64,000 bases of DNA, taken from contig NZ_KE384547.1 in the NCBI RefSeq assembly GCF_000426625.1, forward strand, positions 2,262,854-2,326,853, given 5' to 3'. Below, in pieces: positions 26,923 to 36,447 of the stretch. Under the pieces are notes generated by a model. The model had not been told where the DNA came from. It saw only the letters and a list, made by a program, of their open reading frames with translations, and ran no database searches. The position numbers and the translations under genes were made by a program. The number at the start of each line of letters is the position of its first letter. Within the stretch, counting starts at the first letter, position 1. The stretch comes from Psychrilyobacter atlanticus DSM 19335 (GTDB taxonomy: Bacteria; Fusobacteriota; Fusobacteriia; Fusobacteriales; Fusobacteriaceae).

Positions 26923-27501
26923 TTAAAGTGATTTAAAAACTTTTCCGGCAAACTTTCTTGCAGCTTCCACTGTAGATTTACTTTGAAAATATTTCTTCCC
27001 GTCAATATCCCGAACAGCTAACTTTCCTATATACTCTAAATTTGAATGTCTGGAATATCTCCTCAGTCCCTCCTCAAAAACTCCTGCTCCATCTTCGATC
27101 TCATAGCCACATGTGGTAACCAATCCACACTTTTTCCCTTCCCAAAGGCAGGGACCTTTGGAATCTCCATAGTATTTATTCATACCATAAACCAGTCTGT
27201 CCATAACTGCCTTCATAGGCGGTGTGCAATACCACGAATAGATAGGTGTTGCAAATATAATACAGTCGGAGTTTAAAACAGCTTCATATATTATATTCAT
27301 ATCATCCTCCTTTGGACAGCCAGGCTCTTCAAAAATATTTTGACATGTCCAGCATGCTGTACAAGGCTCTATATGTTTATCTTTAAGTGTTATATAATCA
27401 ATATCTGCTCCAAGCTGCTTTAATTCATCTACAAAAGGTTCTAGCAACAATCCGGTGTTACTGCTGCTTCTTAAACTTCCAAATAAAATACATACCCTCA
27501 T
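26923..27501 (-). CDS. Flavodoxin-fold NAD(P)H-dependent oxidoreductase
   Basis: FMN-binding flavoprotein of 192 residues. The phosphate loop is GSLRSSSNTG near the N-terminus, a cysteine-rich CTACWTCQ follows, with ATPIYSWYCTPPMKAVMDR, the flavin-binding segment of the iron-sulfur flavoprotein/NADPH-FMN reductase group, and VTTCGYE. The CxxCxxC-like cysteine set could bind a cluster or be redox active. Physiological partner unknown. It stands alone, convergent with sstT. Confidence 0.8.
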   Translation of the reverse strand: MRVCILFGSLRSSSNTGLLLEPFVDELKQLGADIDYITLKDKHIEPCTACWTCQNIFEEPGCPKEDDMNIIYEAVLNSDCIIFATPIYSWYCTPPMKAVMDRLVYGMNKYYGDSKGPCLWEGKKCGLVTTCGYEIEDGAGVFEEGLRRYSRHSNLEYIGKLAVRDIDGKKYFQSKSTVEAARKFAGKVFKSL

Positions 27502-27661
27502 GATTCCCCCCAGTTTTTCATCATCTTTTTTTGATTCTGAAATTAAATTTTTTTAGAGAGAATCTGTCATGAGTTGAGATAATCTCTATCATATCTAGAA
27601 TACCTCTACTTTTTCTGGAAGTCAACTATAAGACTGTTTAAAATAAATCTCTAAATTTTAA

Positions 27662-29278
27662 TTATTTTATTCCCTCAAATTTTAATTTTTCCAAGATTTT
27701 TTCAACAATGTAGGAAATATGTCTATTTATCCTTCTATATTTTGCTAAGATTTCCATACGAATATGATTTGAATAACCCTCTTTTTTTAATGGATTTACG
27801 TTAGAAAGAGATGCTGAAGTAGTATCACATTTTTCTTTAAGCCTTTGAAGTTCATAGGTGTTAGAGTTTTCAATCAATTCAGTTATAATTTCAAGAGAAT
27901 TCATCACATCCATATGGCAGCACTTTATCTTTCGTAAACTTTCTTTAGAAAGTTTTGTTTCAGTATTTTTCATTTTAATATATATTTTTGCTAGACTAGC
28001 CCCATAATCTCCCATAGATTCTAATTCATCAGATACTCCTAAGATCATCCTGGACTCATTCAATATCTGGTGGGAGTTTGTAGCATTTAAAAGTTCAGTT
28101 AGTTCTTTTCTTATACTCTCTTGCTTTCTGTCTTGATACTCCTCACCATCAAATAATCTTTTTATTTTTTTACTTTCCTCCTTATCGGTAAGTATTAAGA
28201 AAAAAAGTGCCATGTCATCCCTGAAGCGTTTAGACATTTGAATAATTTCCATTTTTTCTTTTTCAAGAATTATTCCTGGAAAATTATAAAGTTTTTCTAA
28301 AGAATATTCTGTTTCCACCTCTTTTTTTTCCCTTCCAATTTTTTCAACTAACTTTAAAAAAATATTAATAAATGGTACAAAGATAAAAACCAATCCTATA
28401 TTAAAAATAGTGTGAGAAAGAGCAATATACTTTGCTACATTTTCTTTAGGATCAACGATCTCTGCTATAATCGATGTATATATATAAAATAACGGAATAA
28501 TAATAAATACTCCTATTATCTTTATTATTATATGAGCATAGGCAGCTCTTCTTGCATGAAGTTTTGCCCCCAGAGAAGCTAAATAAGCTGTTATAGTAGT
28601 TCCTATATTTTGTCCTAAAACCAAAGCTACTGCCGTCTCTGGTGTTATGACTTTTTGGGTTGCAAGAGCCATAGTGATTCCAATTGTTGCCGCAGAAGAC
28701 TGCAATATGGAGGTAACAAATGCTCCCATAAGAGCCGAAAAAATAACTCCACGGTATGTTTCAGCTGAAAATAAATAAAAAAAAGATATAAACTGTGGCA
28801 TATCCTTTACAGGTGTAACTCCTGACTTCATAATATACAACCCAAAGAAAATCATTCCAATACCTACTGCTGCCAAAGCCCTTTTTTTTATTTTTACAGA
28901 TTGAATAAACAAAAAAGTGAGGGTCCCTACCCCTATTATTAACAGTCCATATTTATCTATCTCAAGAGCCAATATCCACCCTGTTAAGGTAGTCCCTATT
29001 CCTGCTCCCAGTATCACTCCTACTGCCTGCTGAAGAGTCATGAGGGCGGCATTTAAAAATCCCACAACCATAACAGTAGTTACGGAACTAGACTGAACTA
29101 TAATTGTCATTAAAGCTCCTGTGAGTATTCCTCCAAAAACATTAGAAGTCATACGTGAAATCATTTCCCGCAGTTTATATCCGGCTAACTCCTGAATGGA
29201 ATCAGACATGATTTTCATACCGTAGAGAAACATCCCCAGTCCCCCCACTACCTGAATAAATATATTTAAGATTATCAT
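27662..29278 (-). CDS. Na/Pi-cotransporter family protein (NptA/YjbB type)
   Basis: Membrane protein of about 538 residues. The N-terminal two thirds is hydrophobic with the duplicated QSSSVTTVMVVG and QSSAATIGITMA repeats that define the Na/Pi family, and GIGTTLTG / NIGTTITAY partners. The C-terminal 200 residues are a soluble PhoU-like helical domain (SDELESMGDYGASLAKI). The family moves phosphate with sodium; direction is uncertain. ATG 29278 has AGGGG eight bases upstream; a GTG nine bases earlier would overlap that site. It is divergent from the TM1266-type gene. Confidence 0.88.
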   Translation of the reverse strand: MIILNIFIQVVGGLGMFLYGMKIMSDSIQELAGYKLREMISRMTSNVFGGILTGALMTIIVQSSSVTTVMVVGFLNAALMTLQQAVGVILGAGIGTTLTGWILALEIDKYGLLIIGVGTLTFLFIQSVKIKKRALAAVGIGMIFFGLYIMKSGVTPVKDMPQFISFFYLFSAETYRGVIFSALMGAFVTSILQSSAATIGITMALATQKVITPETAVALVLGQNIGTTITAYLASLGAKLHARRAAYAHIIIKIIGVFIIIPLFYIYTSIIAEIVDPKENVAKYIALSHTIFNIGLVFIFVPFINIFLKLVEKIGREKKEVETEYSLEKLYNFPGIILEKEKMEIIQMSKRFRDDMALFFLILTDKEESKKIKRLFDGEEYQDRKQESIRKELTELLNATNSHQILNESRMILGVSDELESMGDYGASLAKIYIKMKNTETKLSKESLRKIKCCHMDVMNSLEIITELIENSNTYELQRLKEKCDTTSASLSNVNPLKKEGYSNHIRMEILAKYRRINRHISYIVEKILEKLKFEGIK

Positions 29279-29511
29279 AAATGTCACCCCTCTATATATT
29301 GCTTATACATTTCCTTTTCTTCCTTTCCTTTATCACATATAAAAAAGAATCCTAAAATAGCCACTATTAAATTGATGATATCTATTTATCAAAAAAATAT
29401 TAAAAACTCTTTTTTTACTTTCCCTCCCATAATTCTCCTCAAAACTCATTAAAATATATGATATAATTTAAATAATTATCAATTTGGCTGTAAGCCATAA
29501 AGGAGTGAATT

Positions 29512-29754
29512 ATGAATAAAAGAATAGCCACTATGTCGATATTTGTTGAAAACAGAGATAGTATAGCCAGTATAAATAGTATATTAATGGATTTTTCAGA
29601 CATTATAATCTCTAGAATGGGAATTCCCTACAGGGAAGCTGGTATTTCTGTTATTGTGTTGATTTTAGAAACAGATAATGATAAAATAGGGTCACTATCA
29701 GGTAAAATGGGTAATCTTAAAGGTGTGTCTGTAAAGACTGCTACCAAGAAATAA
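29512..29754 (+). CDS. TM1266-type regulator-like protein of the [FeFe] hydrogenase system
   Basis: An 80-residue ACT-like/NikR-C-like protein (RIATMSIFVENRDSIASIN, then ISVIVLILETD, and LKGVSVKTATKK). The family is regularly found next to H-cluster maturation genes and is labelled a putative regulator, with no proven activity. It has no DNA-binding helix-turn-helix of its own. AAGGAG precedes the ATG and a TG-extended TATAAT lies at 29462. hydG follows 134 bases later. Confidence 0.85.
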   Translation: MNKRIATMSIFVENRDSIASINSILMDFSDIIISRMGIPYREAGISVIVLILETDNDKIGSLSGKMGNLKGVSVKTATKK

Positions 29755-29888
29755 CCTACTTTATCCTAATTACAAGGAGATTTATTAAATTTCTAAGTAA
29801 AAGGGAGATGATTGAAGGTCATTTTTTTCTTTTGAAAATATGTGATTTTTATATTAATCTTCAAATTATTAAATTTTGGAGGTATAAG

Positions 29889-31310
29889 ATGAATAACTTA
29901 GCATGGAAAGAGGAGGTTAAAGAGGAAAGTTTTATCAATTCTGATTTAATCGAATCTCTATTATTAACTAACCCTACAGATGAAGATTTTTACAGGGTTA
30001 TGGAAAAGGCAAAAAAAGGTGAAAGACTTAGTTTAGAAGAAACAACTGTTCTTTTAAATACCGAAGATCAGGATAAGATCGATGAGATGTTTGCACTTGC
30101 AAAACATATCAAAGAGGATGTCTATGGAAATAGAGTAGTGTTATTTGCTCCCCTATATCTAGGAAATAAATGTACTAACTCTTGTACATACTGTGGATTC
30201 AATGTTCATAACCAGCAGATGACAAGAAAAACATTGTCCCTGGATGAATTAGGACAAGAAATCGAAGCTCTAGTAGATGAAGGACACAAGAGAATTATCC
30301 AGGTATACGGTACTCACCCTGACTATTCTCCTGAATATATCAGAGATACTGTAAATAAAACTTATTCGGTAAAAAAAGGTAATGGAGAGATCAGACGTGT
30401 CAATATAAATGCAGCTCCTCAAACTATTGAGGATTTTAAAATTATAAAGGAATCAGAGATTGGAACATATCAAATATTCCAAGAAACATATCATGAGCCG
30501 TCTTATGCAATGGTTCATCCAAAGGGAGAAAAATCTAACTTTAAGTGGAGATTATTTGGTCTGTCTCGTGCTATGAAAGCAGGAATAGACGATGTAGGTA
30601 TTGGAGCATTATTTGGTATCTATAAGTGGAAATTCGAAGTTTTAGGATTGATGCAGCATGTGGAACACCTGGAAGATAATTTTGGTGTAGGACCCCATAC
30701 AATATCGTTTCCTAGATTAAATGAAGCTTCTGGAGTCAACCATGATGATAAATATCTAATTAACGATATGGAATTAAAAAGAATCATAGCTATCTTAAGA
30801 TTAGCAGTTCCTTATACAGGACTTATCCTTACAGCCCGTGAAAACGCTGAACTGAGAAAGGAATGTATGGAGCTTGGTGTATCTCAAATCGATGCCGGTA
30901 CTCAAATAGAGTTACAGGGATATTCTAATAAGAAAAATAAATGCAATCAGGATCTAGATAAGGAACAATTTAAAATAGGTGATTCTAGAGACCTGGATGA
31001 TATCTTAAAGGAACTTATGGAAAATGGATTCACCCCTTCATTCTGTACAGCCTGTTACAGACTCGGCCGTACGGGGGAACACTTTATGGAATTTTCAAAA
31101 CCTGGATTTATCCATAATTTCTGTACTCCTAATGCTATTCTGACTTTGGCTGAATACCTTGAAGATTACGCCAGTGAAGAGACTAAAAAAGTAGGGTATG
31201 ATCTAATCGATTCTAGTGTCGGTACATCTAGATTAACTGAAGAAACTAAAGCTTCTCTAAAGGTAAAATTAGAGGAGATAAAAAATAGTAAGAGAGATCT
31301 ATATTATTAA
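29889..31310 (+). CDS. hydG: [FeFe] hydrogenase maturase HydG (radical SAM, tyrosine lyase)
   Basis: Splits tyrosine to give CO and cyanide for the hydrogenase H-cluster, releasing p-cresol. The 473-residue protein has the radical SAM motif CTNSCTYCGF (near residue 97) inside a TIM barrel, and the C-terminal auxiliary-cluster cysteines in FCTACYRLGRTG and FCTPNA. The start is ATG 29889 with TTGGAGG; earlier in-frame codons lack a site. It serves the hydrogenase encoded 26 kb away at 57.6-62 kb; hydE and hydF are not in the window. Confidence 0.95.
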   Translation: MNNLAWKEEVKEESFINSDLIESLLLTNPTDEDFYRVMEKAKKGERLSLEETTVLLNTEDQDKIDEMFALAKHIKEDVYGNRVVLFAPLYLGNKCTNSCTYCGFNVHNQQMTRKTLSLDELGQEIEALVDEGHKRIIQVYGTHPDYSPEYIRDTVNKTYSVKKGNGEIRRVNINAAPQTIEDFKIIKESEIGTYQIFQETYHEPSYAMVHPKGEKSNFKWRLFGLSRAMKAGIDDVGIGALFGIYKWKFEVLGLMQHVEHLEDNFGVGPHTISFPRLNEASGVNHDDKYLINDMELKRIIAILRLAVPYTGLILTARENAELRKECMELGVSQIDAGTQIELQGYSNKKNKCNQDLDKEQFKIGDSRDLDDILKELMENGFTPSFCTACYRLGRTGEHFMEFSKPGFIHNFCTPNAILTLAEYLEDYASEETKKVGYDLIDSSVGTSRLTEETKASLKVKLEEIKNSKRDLYY

Positions 31311-31326
31311 TAAGTATATATAATTT

Positions 31327-31360
31327 TTAAAACCCATCCTGTTTAAAGGTTGGGTTTTTT
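31327..31360 (+). terminator. Terminator of hydG
   Basis: AACCCATCC / GGTTGGGTT with loop TGTTTAAA and T-run. Confidence 0.8.
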
Positions 31361-31429
31361 AGTTTTTATGGTACAATCAAAAATAGATACATTTATTATA
31401 ATAGGTAATAAGATTTTGAGGGGGATTCT

Positions 31430-31957
31430 ATGAAGCTATTAAAGGATATTGACTGTACAATTCTTGAAGATAAAAGAGTCTATAAAAGGCCGTCTTCCCG
31501 GGGAATTATTTTAAAAGACGATAAAATTTTACTTTTATACATAAAAAAGCACGATGATTATAGCTGCCCCGGGGGAGGTTTAGAAAAAGATGAAACTCCC
31601 AGGGAAGGTTTAATTCGGGAGATAAAAGAGGAGACAGGTGCCACTAATATTAAGATAATTTCTGACTATGGGATCTATCATGAAATTATTCCGCCTTTAA
31701 AGAGAAAAGAGATAGATTATATGTATATGTCCTCTTATTTTTTTATATGCAGTGCTGATTCTAATCTAGGAAAACCTCAATTGGAAGATTATGAGCAGGA
31801 GATGGGAATTAAAGCTGTATGGGTAAATATCCATGATGCTATCTCGCATAATAAAAAAGTTCAGAAAGAAAAACCAGTGCATATGAGCAGATACCTGGAG
31901 AGAGAATTATTTATATTAGAACTTGTAGCAGAAGAACTAGAAATTAACAGTTTCTAG
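31430..31957 (+). CDS. NUDIX hydrolase, first of a pair
   Basis: Pyrophosphohydrolase-fold protein of 175 residues. The NUDIX box is GGGLEKDETPREGLIREI followed by KEETGA, all catalytic glutamates present. The substrate (nucleotide, sugar nucleotide or damaged nucleotide) is not predictable. It is clearly a paralogue of the protein at 32613 along its whole length (shared DYSxPGGG, EYGxYxEI, LEDYE, WVNIxxAI, RELFxLELVA). GGGGG precedes the ATG. Confidence 0.85.
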   Translation: MKLLKDIDCTILEDKRVYKRPSSRGIILKDDKILLLYIKKHDDYSCPGGGLEKDETPREGLIREIKEETGATNIKIISDYGIYHEIIPPLKRKEIDYMYMSSYFFICSADSNLGKPQLEDYEQEMGIKAVWVNIHDAISHNKKVQKEKPVHMSRYLERELFILELVAEELEINSF

Positions 31958-31971
31958 ATTAGTATTAAACA

Positions 31972-32004
31972 TAGAAAAAAAGCGTAGAATTTCTACGCTT
32001 TTTT
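31972..32004. terminator. Bidirectional terminator
   Basis: AGCGTAGAA / TTCTACGCT flanked by A-run and T-run; it serves the NUDIX gene and the convergent hypothetical gene. Confidence 0.85.
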
Positions 32005-32005
32005 C

Positions 32006-32347
32006 TTATCTTTTTTTCACCTCTGTGGCTATTATCACCCACGGTGTAGCGCTAGCTCCCCATGCTACACCTGCTCCTAAAAATGCATGCCCGGATATAT
32101 TGGTTCTATCCACCTCTATCTCGTAGGTAATTCCTTCTCTTTCAATGAAAAGTCTTTCTTCTTTTTTATAATGAATAATTTTTTCTTCTCTGCTTTCAGC
32201 ATAGGCTTTTAAATGAACCATTATCTCTTCATCTGTTTTTGGTTTTTTCTCTACATAAATTTTGAATCCCTTATCGAATAAGTGAACAATACTTCTTTTT
32301 AAATACTCTACATAGGATTCTAGTTGCTTCTCTTTATTTTTTTCCAT
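32006..32347 (-). CDS. Hypothetical protein, 113 residues
   Basis: Unrecognised. The N-terminal 75 residues are charged and helical (EKQLESYVEYLKRSIVHLF), then a beta-rich part (ERLFIEREGITYEIEVDR), and a C-terminal glycine/alanine-rich stretch (GHAFLGAGVAWGASATPWVI) ending in basic residues. It has no signal peptide. GGGGGAAG precedes the ATG. It lies between two NUDIX genes on the opposite strand. The glycine-rich tail is unusual enough to make it recognisable in a database search. The gap 32348-32612 holds only an extended -10 box (TGATATAAT, 32568-32576). Confidence 0.6.
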   Translation of the reverse strand: MEKNKEKQLESYVEYLKRSIVHLFDKGFKIYVEKKPKTDEEIMVHLKAYAESREEKIIHYKKEERLFIEREGITYEIEVDRTNISGHAFLGAGVAWGASATPWVIIATEVKKR

Positions 32348-32612
32348 TTTTTCTTCCCCCTGTAATCTGATTTTTTTATAAACTATCAGCTATCTTCATT
32401 ATACTTATACCACTTAATTAAAAAATGACAAAATTTTAATTACAAACTCCTTAAACATATAGATTAACCAATAAAACCTTTAACATTTATTACTTTTACT
32501 AATATTTAGAAAGGCATTTTTTCTTCTTTATAAGTAGAATGAGAATAGCAGAATTATTCTATGAGTATGATATAATATATATATTATAAAAAACTATTAT
32601 TGGAGGTAAAAA

Positions 32613-33158
32613 ATGAGAATACTTAGAAAATTTATTTCAGAAAATATAAATTTAGAAGATAAAAAAACATATAAAAGAATTGCTGCCAGAGGAATTATAT
32701 TAGACGGCGAAAATATCTTATTGCTATATACAAAAAGGTATGATGACTACAGCTTCCCTGGAGGAGGAGTCGATGAAGGTGAAGATCTGATTGAGGGTGT
32801 AAAAAGAGAGATCAATGAGGAGACAGGTGCTAAAAACATAGAGATATTAGATGAATATGGTGTCTATGATGAGATAAAACCTATTCATAAAAAAGACTAT
32901 GACTATATCAATATGATTTCGCATTTTTTCATCTGTGATATCCACAAGGAATTAGGAGAAACTAATTTAGAAGATTATGAGATCAATAACGGTATGGATG
33001 CCAGATGGGTAAATATCTACGAGGCTATTGCCCACAATAAAGAAGTTATCAAAAATAAGCCTGAAAATATTGGTCTTTATATAGACAGAGAGTTATTTAT
33101 GCTGGAATTAGTGGCGAAAGAATTAGTAGAAAAGCAACGTGACGTTGCATCCAATTAA
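32613..33158 (+). CDS. NUDIX hydrolase, second of a pair, with repeat-derived C-terminus
   Basis: A 181-residue NUDIX protein with box GGGVDEGEDLIEGVKREI followed by NEETGA, catalytic glutamates intact. It is a paralogue of the gene at 31430; the two diverge only after the shared LELVAxEL. Here the last residues (KQRDVASN) are encoded by the short palindromic repeat 33134-33153. A TG-extended TATAAT and GGAGG site precede it. Tandem duplication with a gene in between suggests related but distinct substrates. Confidence 0.85.
   Translation: MRILRKFISENINLEDKKTYKRIAARGIILDGENILLLYTKRYDDYSFPGGGVDEGEDLIEGVKREINEETGAKNIEILDEYGVYDEIKPIHKKDYDYINMISHFFICDIHKELGETNLEDYEINNGMDARWVNIYEAIAHNKEVIKNKPENIGLYIDRELFMLELVAKELVEKQRDVASN
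33134..33148. repeat. Short palindromic repeat inside the NUDIX 3' end
   Basis: GCAACGTGACGTTGC followed by ATCCAA, identical to 17298-17318 and read in frame as QRDVAS. Confidence 0.65.
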
Positions 33159-33215
33159 TCATAACTGATAATATAATTTTGGACACTGAGCACACAAAGA
33201 AAAGGAGAGATAATA

Positions 33216-35336
33216 GTGGATAAAGCTTATGAAATTTTAAAAAAATATTTTGGATATACTACCTTTAAAGAGGGGCAGGAACCCATCATTAAAAATATCC
33301 TAGAGGGACAGGACACCTTGGGAATTATGCCAACTGGAGGAGGTAAATCTATCTGTTACCAAATTCCTGCTCTGATATTTGATGGAATAACCCTTGTGGT
33401 ATCTCCTCTGATCTCCCTTATGCAGGATCAGGTAGATGCACTGAACACATTAGGGGTTTCTTCTGTCTATATCAACAGTACCCTTACTCCCAAAGAGATG
33501 CATACCATCTATATGGAAATCTCAAACGGAACCCATAAGATCATCTATGTTACTCCTGAAAGATTTGAAAATTCAGAGTTCATAGACAGGATCAGAATGG
33601 AGAAAATCTCCCAAATAGCTATAGATGAGGCACATTGTATCTCCCAGTGGGGACATGATTTTAGAAGATCATACCTCAACGTTCCTAATTTTATAAAGCA
33701 GCTGCCTGGTGATCCTATAGTTACAGCATTTACTGCTACTGCTACTCCTAAAGTCAGGGAAGATATCATAAAAAATCTGAGATTCAAACCCAATGTATTC
33801 ATAAATGGATTCGACAGAAAAAACCTGAAGTTTACTACTATAAAAGGTGTTAACAGCCTGTCCTATATCAAAAAATATCTCAAGGAACATAGCGATGAAG
33901 GTGGAATTATATATGCCTCTACAAGAAAGGAAGTTGATTCTATCTATTCTGAACTATCTGAACGTGGATACAAAGTAGGAAGATATCATGCCGGACTGTC
34001 TGATAACGAGAGACAGAAAAATCAAGACGATTTCATAAATGACAGACTAACCCTCATGGTAGCGACCAACGCCTTTGGAATGGGAATCGATAAATCCAAT
34101 GTCCGTTTTGTTATCCATAGTAACCTGCCAAAGGATTTAGAAAGTTACTATCAAGAAGCTGGAAGAGCTGGAAGAGACGGGTTAGATTCTCACTGTATAT
34201 TGATATTTAACCCTAAAGATATCCAGACTCAGACTTTTTTTATAAATAACAATCAGTTTGAATCCTCTGAAGAGATTATGAATATCAAACGTGAAAAATT
34301 GAGCTCCATGGTGAACTACTGCCATACCTCCAAATGTGTTAGATCATATATTTTGGAATATTTCGGAGATGACAGGATAGACAACTGTAATAATTGCAGT
34401 AACTGTTTAGATGACGGTGAGGTAGAAGATATCACAGTTGAGGTTCAAAAAATACTTTCTTGTGTCTATCGTACTGAGCAGAGATTTGGAATAAATATGA
34501 TTGTAGGAGTCTTGGGTGGCTCTAAAAATAAGAGTATCCTTAATTGGAATTTAGATAAAGCTTCTACCTATGGATTGCTCTCAGATTATTCTCAAAAAGA
34601 CATTAGAGCTCTAGTTGACCTACTAGTAGGAGATGAGTATTTAGATGTTACTAAAACAGAATTTCCTACTTTGAGACTGACTAAAAAAGCCTTTGAATTC
34701 ATAAAGAGTAAGGAAAAATTCACCAGAAAAGTAACTAAAATCCAGAGAAAAACTACCTATGAATGGGAAGGTAGCTTTGATCTCCTTCGTAAACTTCGAG
34801 CCGATATTGCAAGAGGTGAAGGGAAACCTCCATATACTATATTTTCTGATAAAACCCTCCAGGAGATGGCCAGATATCTTCCTACTGACTATGAAGGTCT
34901 GTTAGATATAAATGGTGTAGGAGAAAAAAAATATGAAAAATATGGAATTAAATTTTTAGAAGTAATAAAAGAGATAAAGGGGGATACCACTCCAATAGAA
35001 GTGAGGGAAACTGTAAAAAAAGAAACTAAACCTAAGAAGGCAAGCACCAAAGACAGTACCCACAGAATCTCCTATCAATTCTTTTTAGATGGAAAAACTG
35101 TAGCAGAAATTGCAGCTGAAAGAAAAAGTAAGTTTGATACTATCCTTAGTCACCTGTTTAAATGTATGGATGAAGGATTAGAAGTTGACCTCTCCAGGAT
35201 CGTAGACAGCCAAAAAAAGAAGACAATATTGGCTGCTATAGACAAGGTCGGCGGAACTATGCTCCGTCCAATCAAAGATGAATTACCAAATGATATAGAA
35301 TATTATGAGATCAAGGTAGTACTGAAGGAGTTATAA
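33216..35336 (+). CDS. recQ: ATP-dependent DNA helicase RecQ
   Basis: 3'-5' helicase of 706 residues used in recombination and repair. Motifs in order: TFKEGQEPII, Walker A MPTGGGKSICYQ, DEAHCISQWGHDFR, FTATAT, YHAGL, VATNAFGMGIDKSNVRFV and QEAGRAGRDG. The zinc-binding RecQ-C cysteines are in CxxSKC / CNNCSNC, then a winged helix, an HRDC domain (about 515-590) and a C-terminal helix-turn-helix-like extension. The GTG start has AAGGAG seven bases upstream. Confidence 0.94.
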   Translation: MDKAYEILKKYFGYTTFKEGQEPIIKNILEGQDTLGIMPTGGGKSICYQIPALIFDGITLVVSPLISLMQDQVDALNTLGVSSVYINSTLTPKEMHTIYMEISNGTHKIIYVTPERFENSEFIDRIRMEKISQIAIDEAHCISQWGHDFRRSYLNVPNFIKQLPGDPIVTAFTATATPKVREDIIKNLRFKPNVFINGFDRKNLKFTTIKGVNSLSYIKKYLKEHSDEGGIIYASTRKEVDSIYSELSERGYKVGRYHAGLSDNERQKNQDDFINDRLTLMVATNAFGMGIDKSNVRFVIHSNLPKDLESYYQEAGRAGRDGLDSHCILIFNPKDIQTQTFFINNNQFESSEEIMNIKREKLSSMVNYCHTSKCVRSYILEYFGDDRIDNCNNCSNCLDDGEVEDITVEVQKILSCVYRTEQRFGINMIVGVLGGSKNKSILNWNLDKASTYGLLSDYSQKDIRALVDLLVGDEYLDVTKTEFPTLRLTKKAFEFIKSKEKFTRKVTKIQRKTTYEWEGSFDLLRKLRADIARGEGKPPYTIFSDKTLQEMARYLPTDYEGLLDINGVGEKKYEKYGIKFLEVIKEIKGDTTPIEVRETVKKETKPKKASTKDSTHRISYQFFLDGKTVAEIAAERKSKFDTILSHLFKCMDEGLEVDLSRIVDSQKKKTILAAIDKVGGTMLRPIKDELPNDIEYYEIKVVLKEL

Positions 35337-35347
35337 TAAGTTAAGTA

Positions 35348-35390
35348 AAAAAACTAGAGAATCAGCTATGGCTGATTCTCTAGTTTTTTT
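35348..35390 (+). terminator. Terminator of recQ
   Basis: ACTAGAGAATCAGC / GCTGATTCTCTAGT with TATG loop, A-run left and T-run right; it can also serve the convergent permease gene. Confidence 0.9.
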
Positions 35391-35401
35391 ACTCTATAAA
35401 A

Positions 35402-36265
35402 TTATACAGCAGGTTTATCCTTTAAAACTGTTGTTTTAGTAGCTATGAATGCTGCCAGTATGATTATACTACTTCCTAATACTATCTTCAGAGTAGGTAT
35501 TTCTCCCAATATAAAGGCAGCAAATACAATAGCATATACAGGCTCTAAACAAGTAGTAACACTCACTGTACTTGCACTAATCCTCTTCAGTGATATAACA
35601 AAAAGAGTATGAGCTACCCCTGTAAAAACTACTCCTAATATCAGCATGAAAAATATATCCTTTCCCGATGGAACTTTATTCCATAACAATAAAACAGGTA
35701 TCGACCAAAATGATGCTCCCAGACATTGATAAAATGTAAGTTTAATCCCCGACACTGAGCTTGAAAATTTTCTATTCATTATAGCCAGTACTGCAAATGA
35801 AAATCCAGAAAATACACCCATACCTATTCCGCTTAACATCTGAACATCTATCCCATTTAATGGTATTACCATGGAAATTCCAATAAAAGTTATGATAGCT
35901 GTAATGACTTTTCCCCGCTCTAATTTTTCCTTAAAAAATAAAGGTTCCATAAAAGTTGTAAAAATAGGAAAACTCGAAAAAGATAGTAGTCCCAGTGCTA
36001 CACTAGATAACTTAATCGCCTGAAAAAATGAAAACCAGTGAAGGAATAATAATGACCCCTGCAAAATTATAATTTTTTTTGAAGTTGGAGAAGTCATCTC
36101 TACCTTTTCATTTTTAAACTTAAGAACAATATAAAGAAATATTGTAGCAAATATAACCCGGCCGCTTACAATCACCTGGGAAGGCGCCTCTATGAGTTTA
36201 CCAAAAAGTCCCGATAACCCAAAAAGTAACACCGCAATATGTAGTATAATAAGATCCTTTTTCAT
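35402..36265 (-). CDS. DMT-superfamily permease (EamA domains)
   Basis: Inner-membrane protein of 287 residues with about ten hydrophobic helices arranged as two EamA repeats; the second repeat contains CLEPVYAIVFAAFILGEIPT, the typical EamA end. The substrate is unknown; family members export amino acids or other metabolites. GGGGGG lies before the ATG. It stands alone, convergent with recQ and upstream of the rnf terminator. Confidence 0.82.
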   Translation of the reverse strand: MKKDLIILHIAVLLFGLSGLFGKLIEAPSQVIVSGRVIFATIFLYIVLKFKNEKVEMTSPTSKKIIILQGSLLFLHWFSFFQAIKLSSVALGLLSFSSFPIFTTFMEPLFFKEKLERGKVITAIITFIGISMVIPLNGIDVQMLSGIGMGVFSGFSFAVLAIMNRKFSSSVSGIKLTFYQCLGASFWSIPVLLLWNKVPSGKDIFFMLILGVVFTGVAHTLFVISLKRISASTVSVTTCLEPVYAIVFAAFILGEIPTLKIVLGSSIIILAAFIATKTTVLKDKPAV

Positions 36266-36377
36266 CTATAACCCCCCTCTAAACTTTTTACATTCATTAA
36301 TAGTATCACCTTTTAACTCGGAATAGAAGCAAAATTTGTTTATTATTTGATATATAAATACATAACAAATAGATATC

Positions 36378-36416
36378 AAAAAAGCAGAACCATAAATCTA
36401 TGATTCTGCTTTTTTA
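36378..36416 (-). terminator. Terminator of the rnf operon
   Basis: AAAGCAGAA / TTCTGCTTT with extended pairing and T-run on the minus strand, past the rnfB stop codon. Confidence 0.75.
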
Positions 36417-36447
36417 TCTATCCCTATTTAAGATTATTACTATAGGT

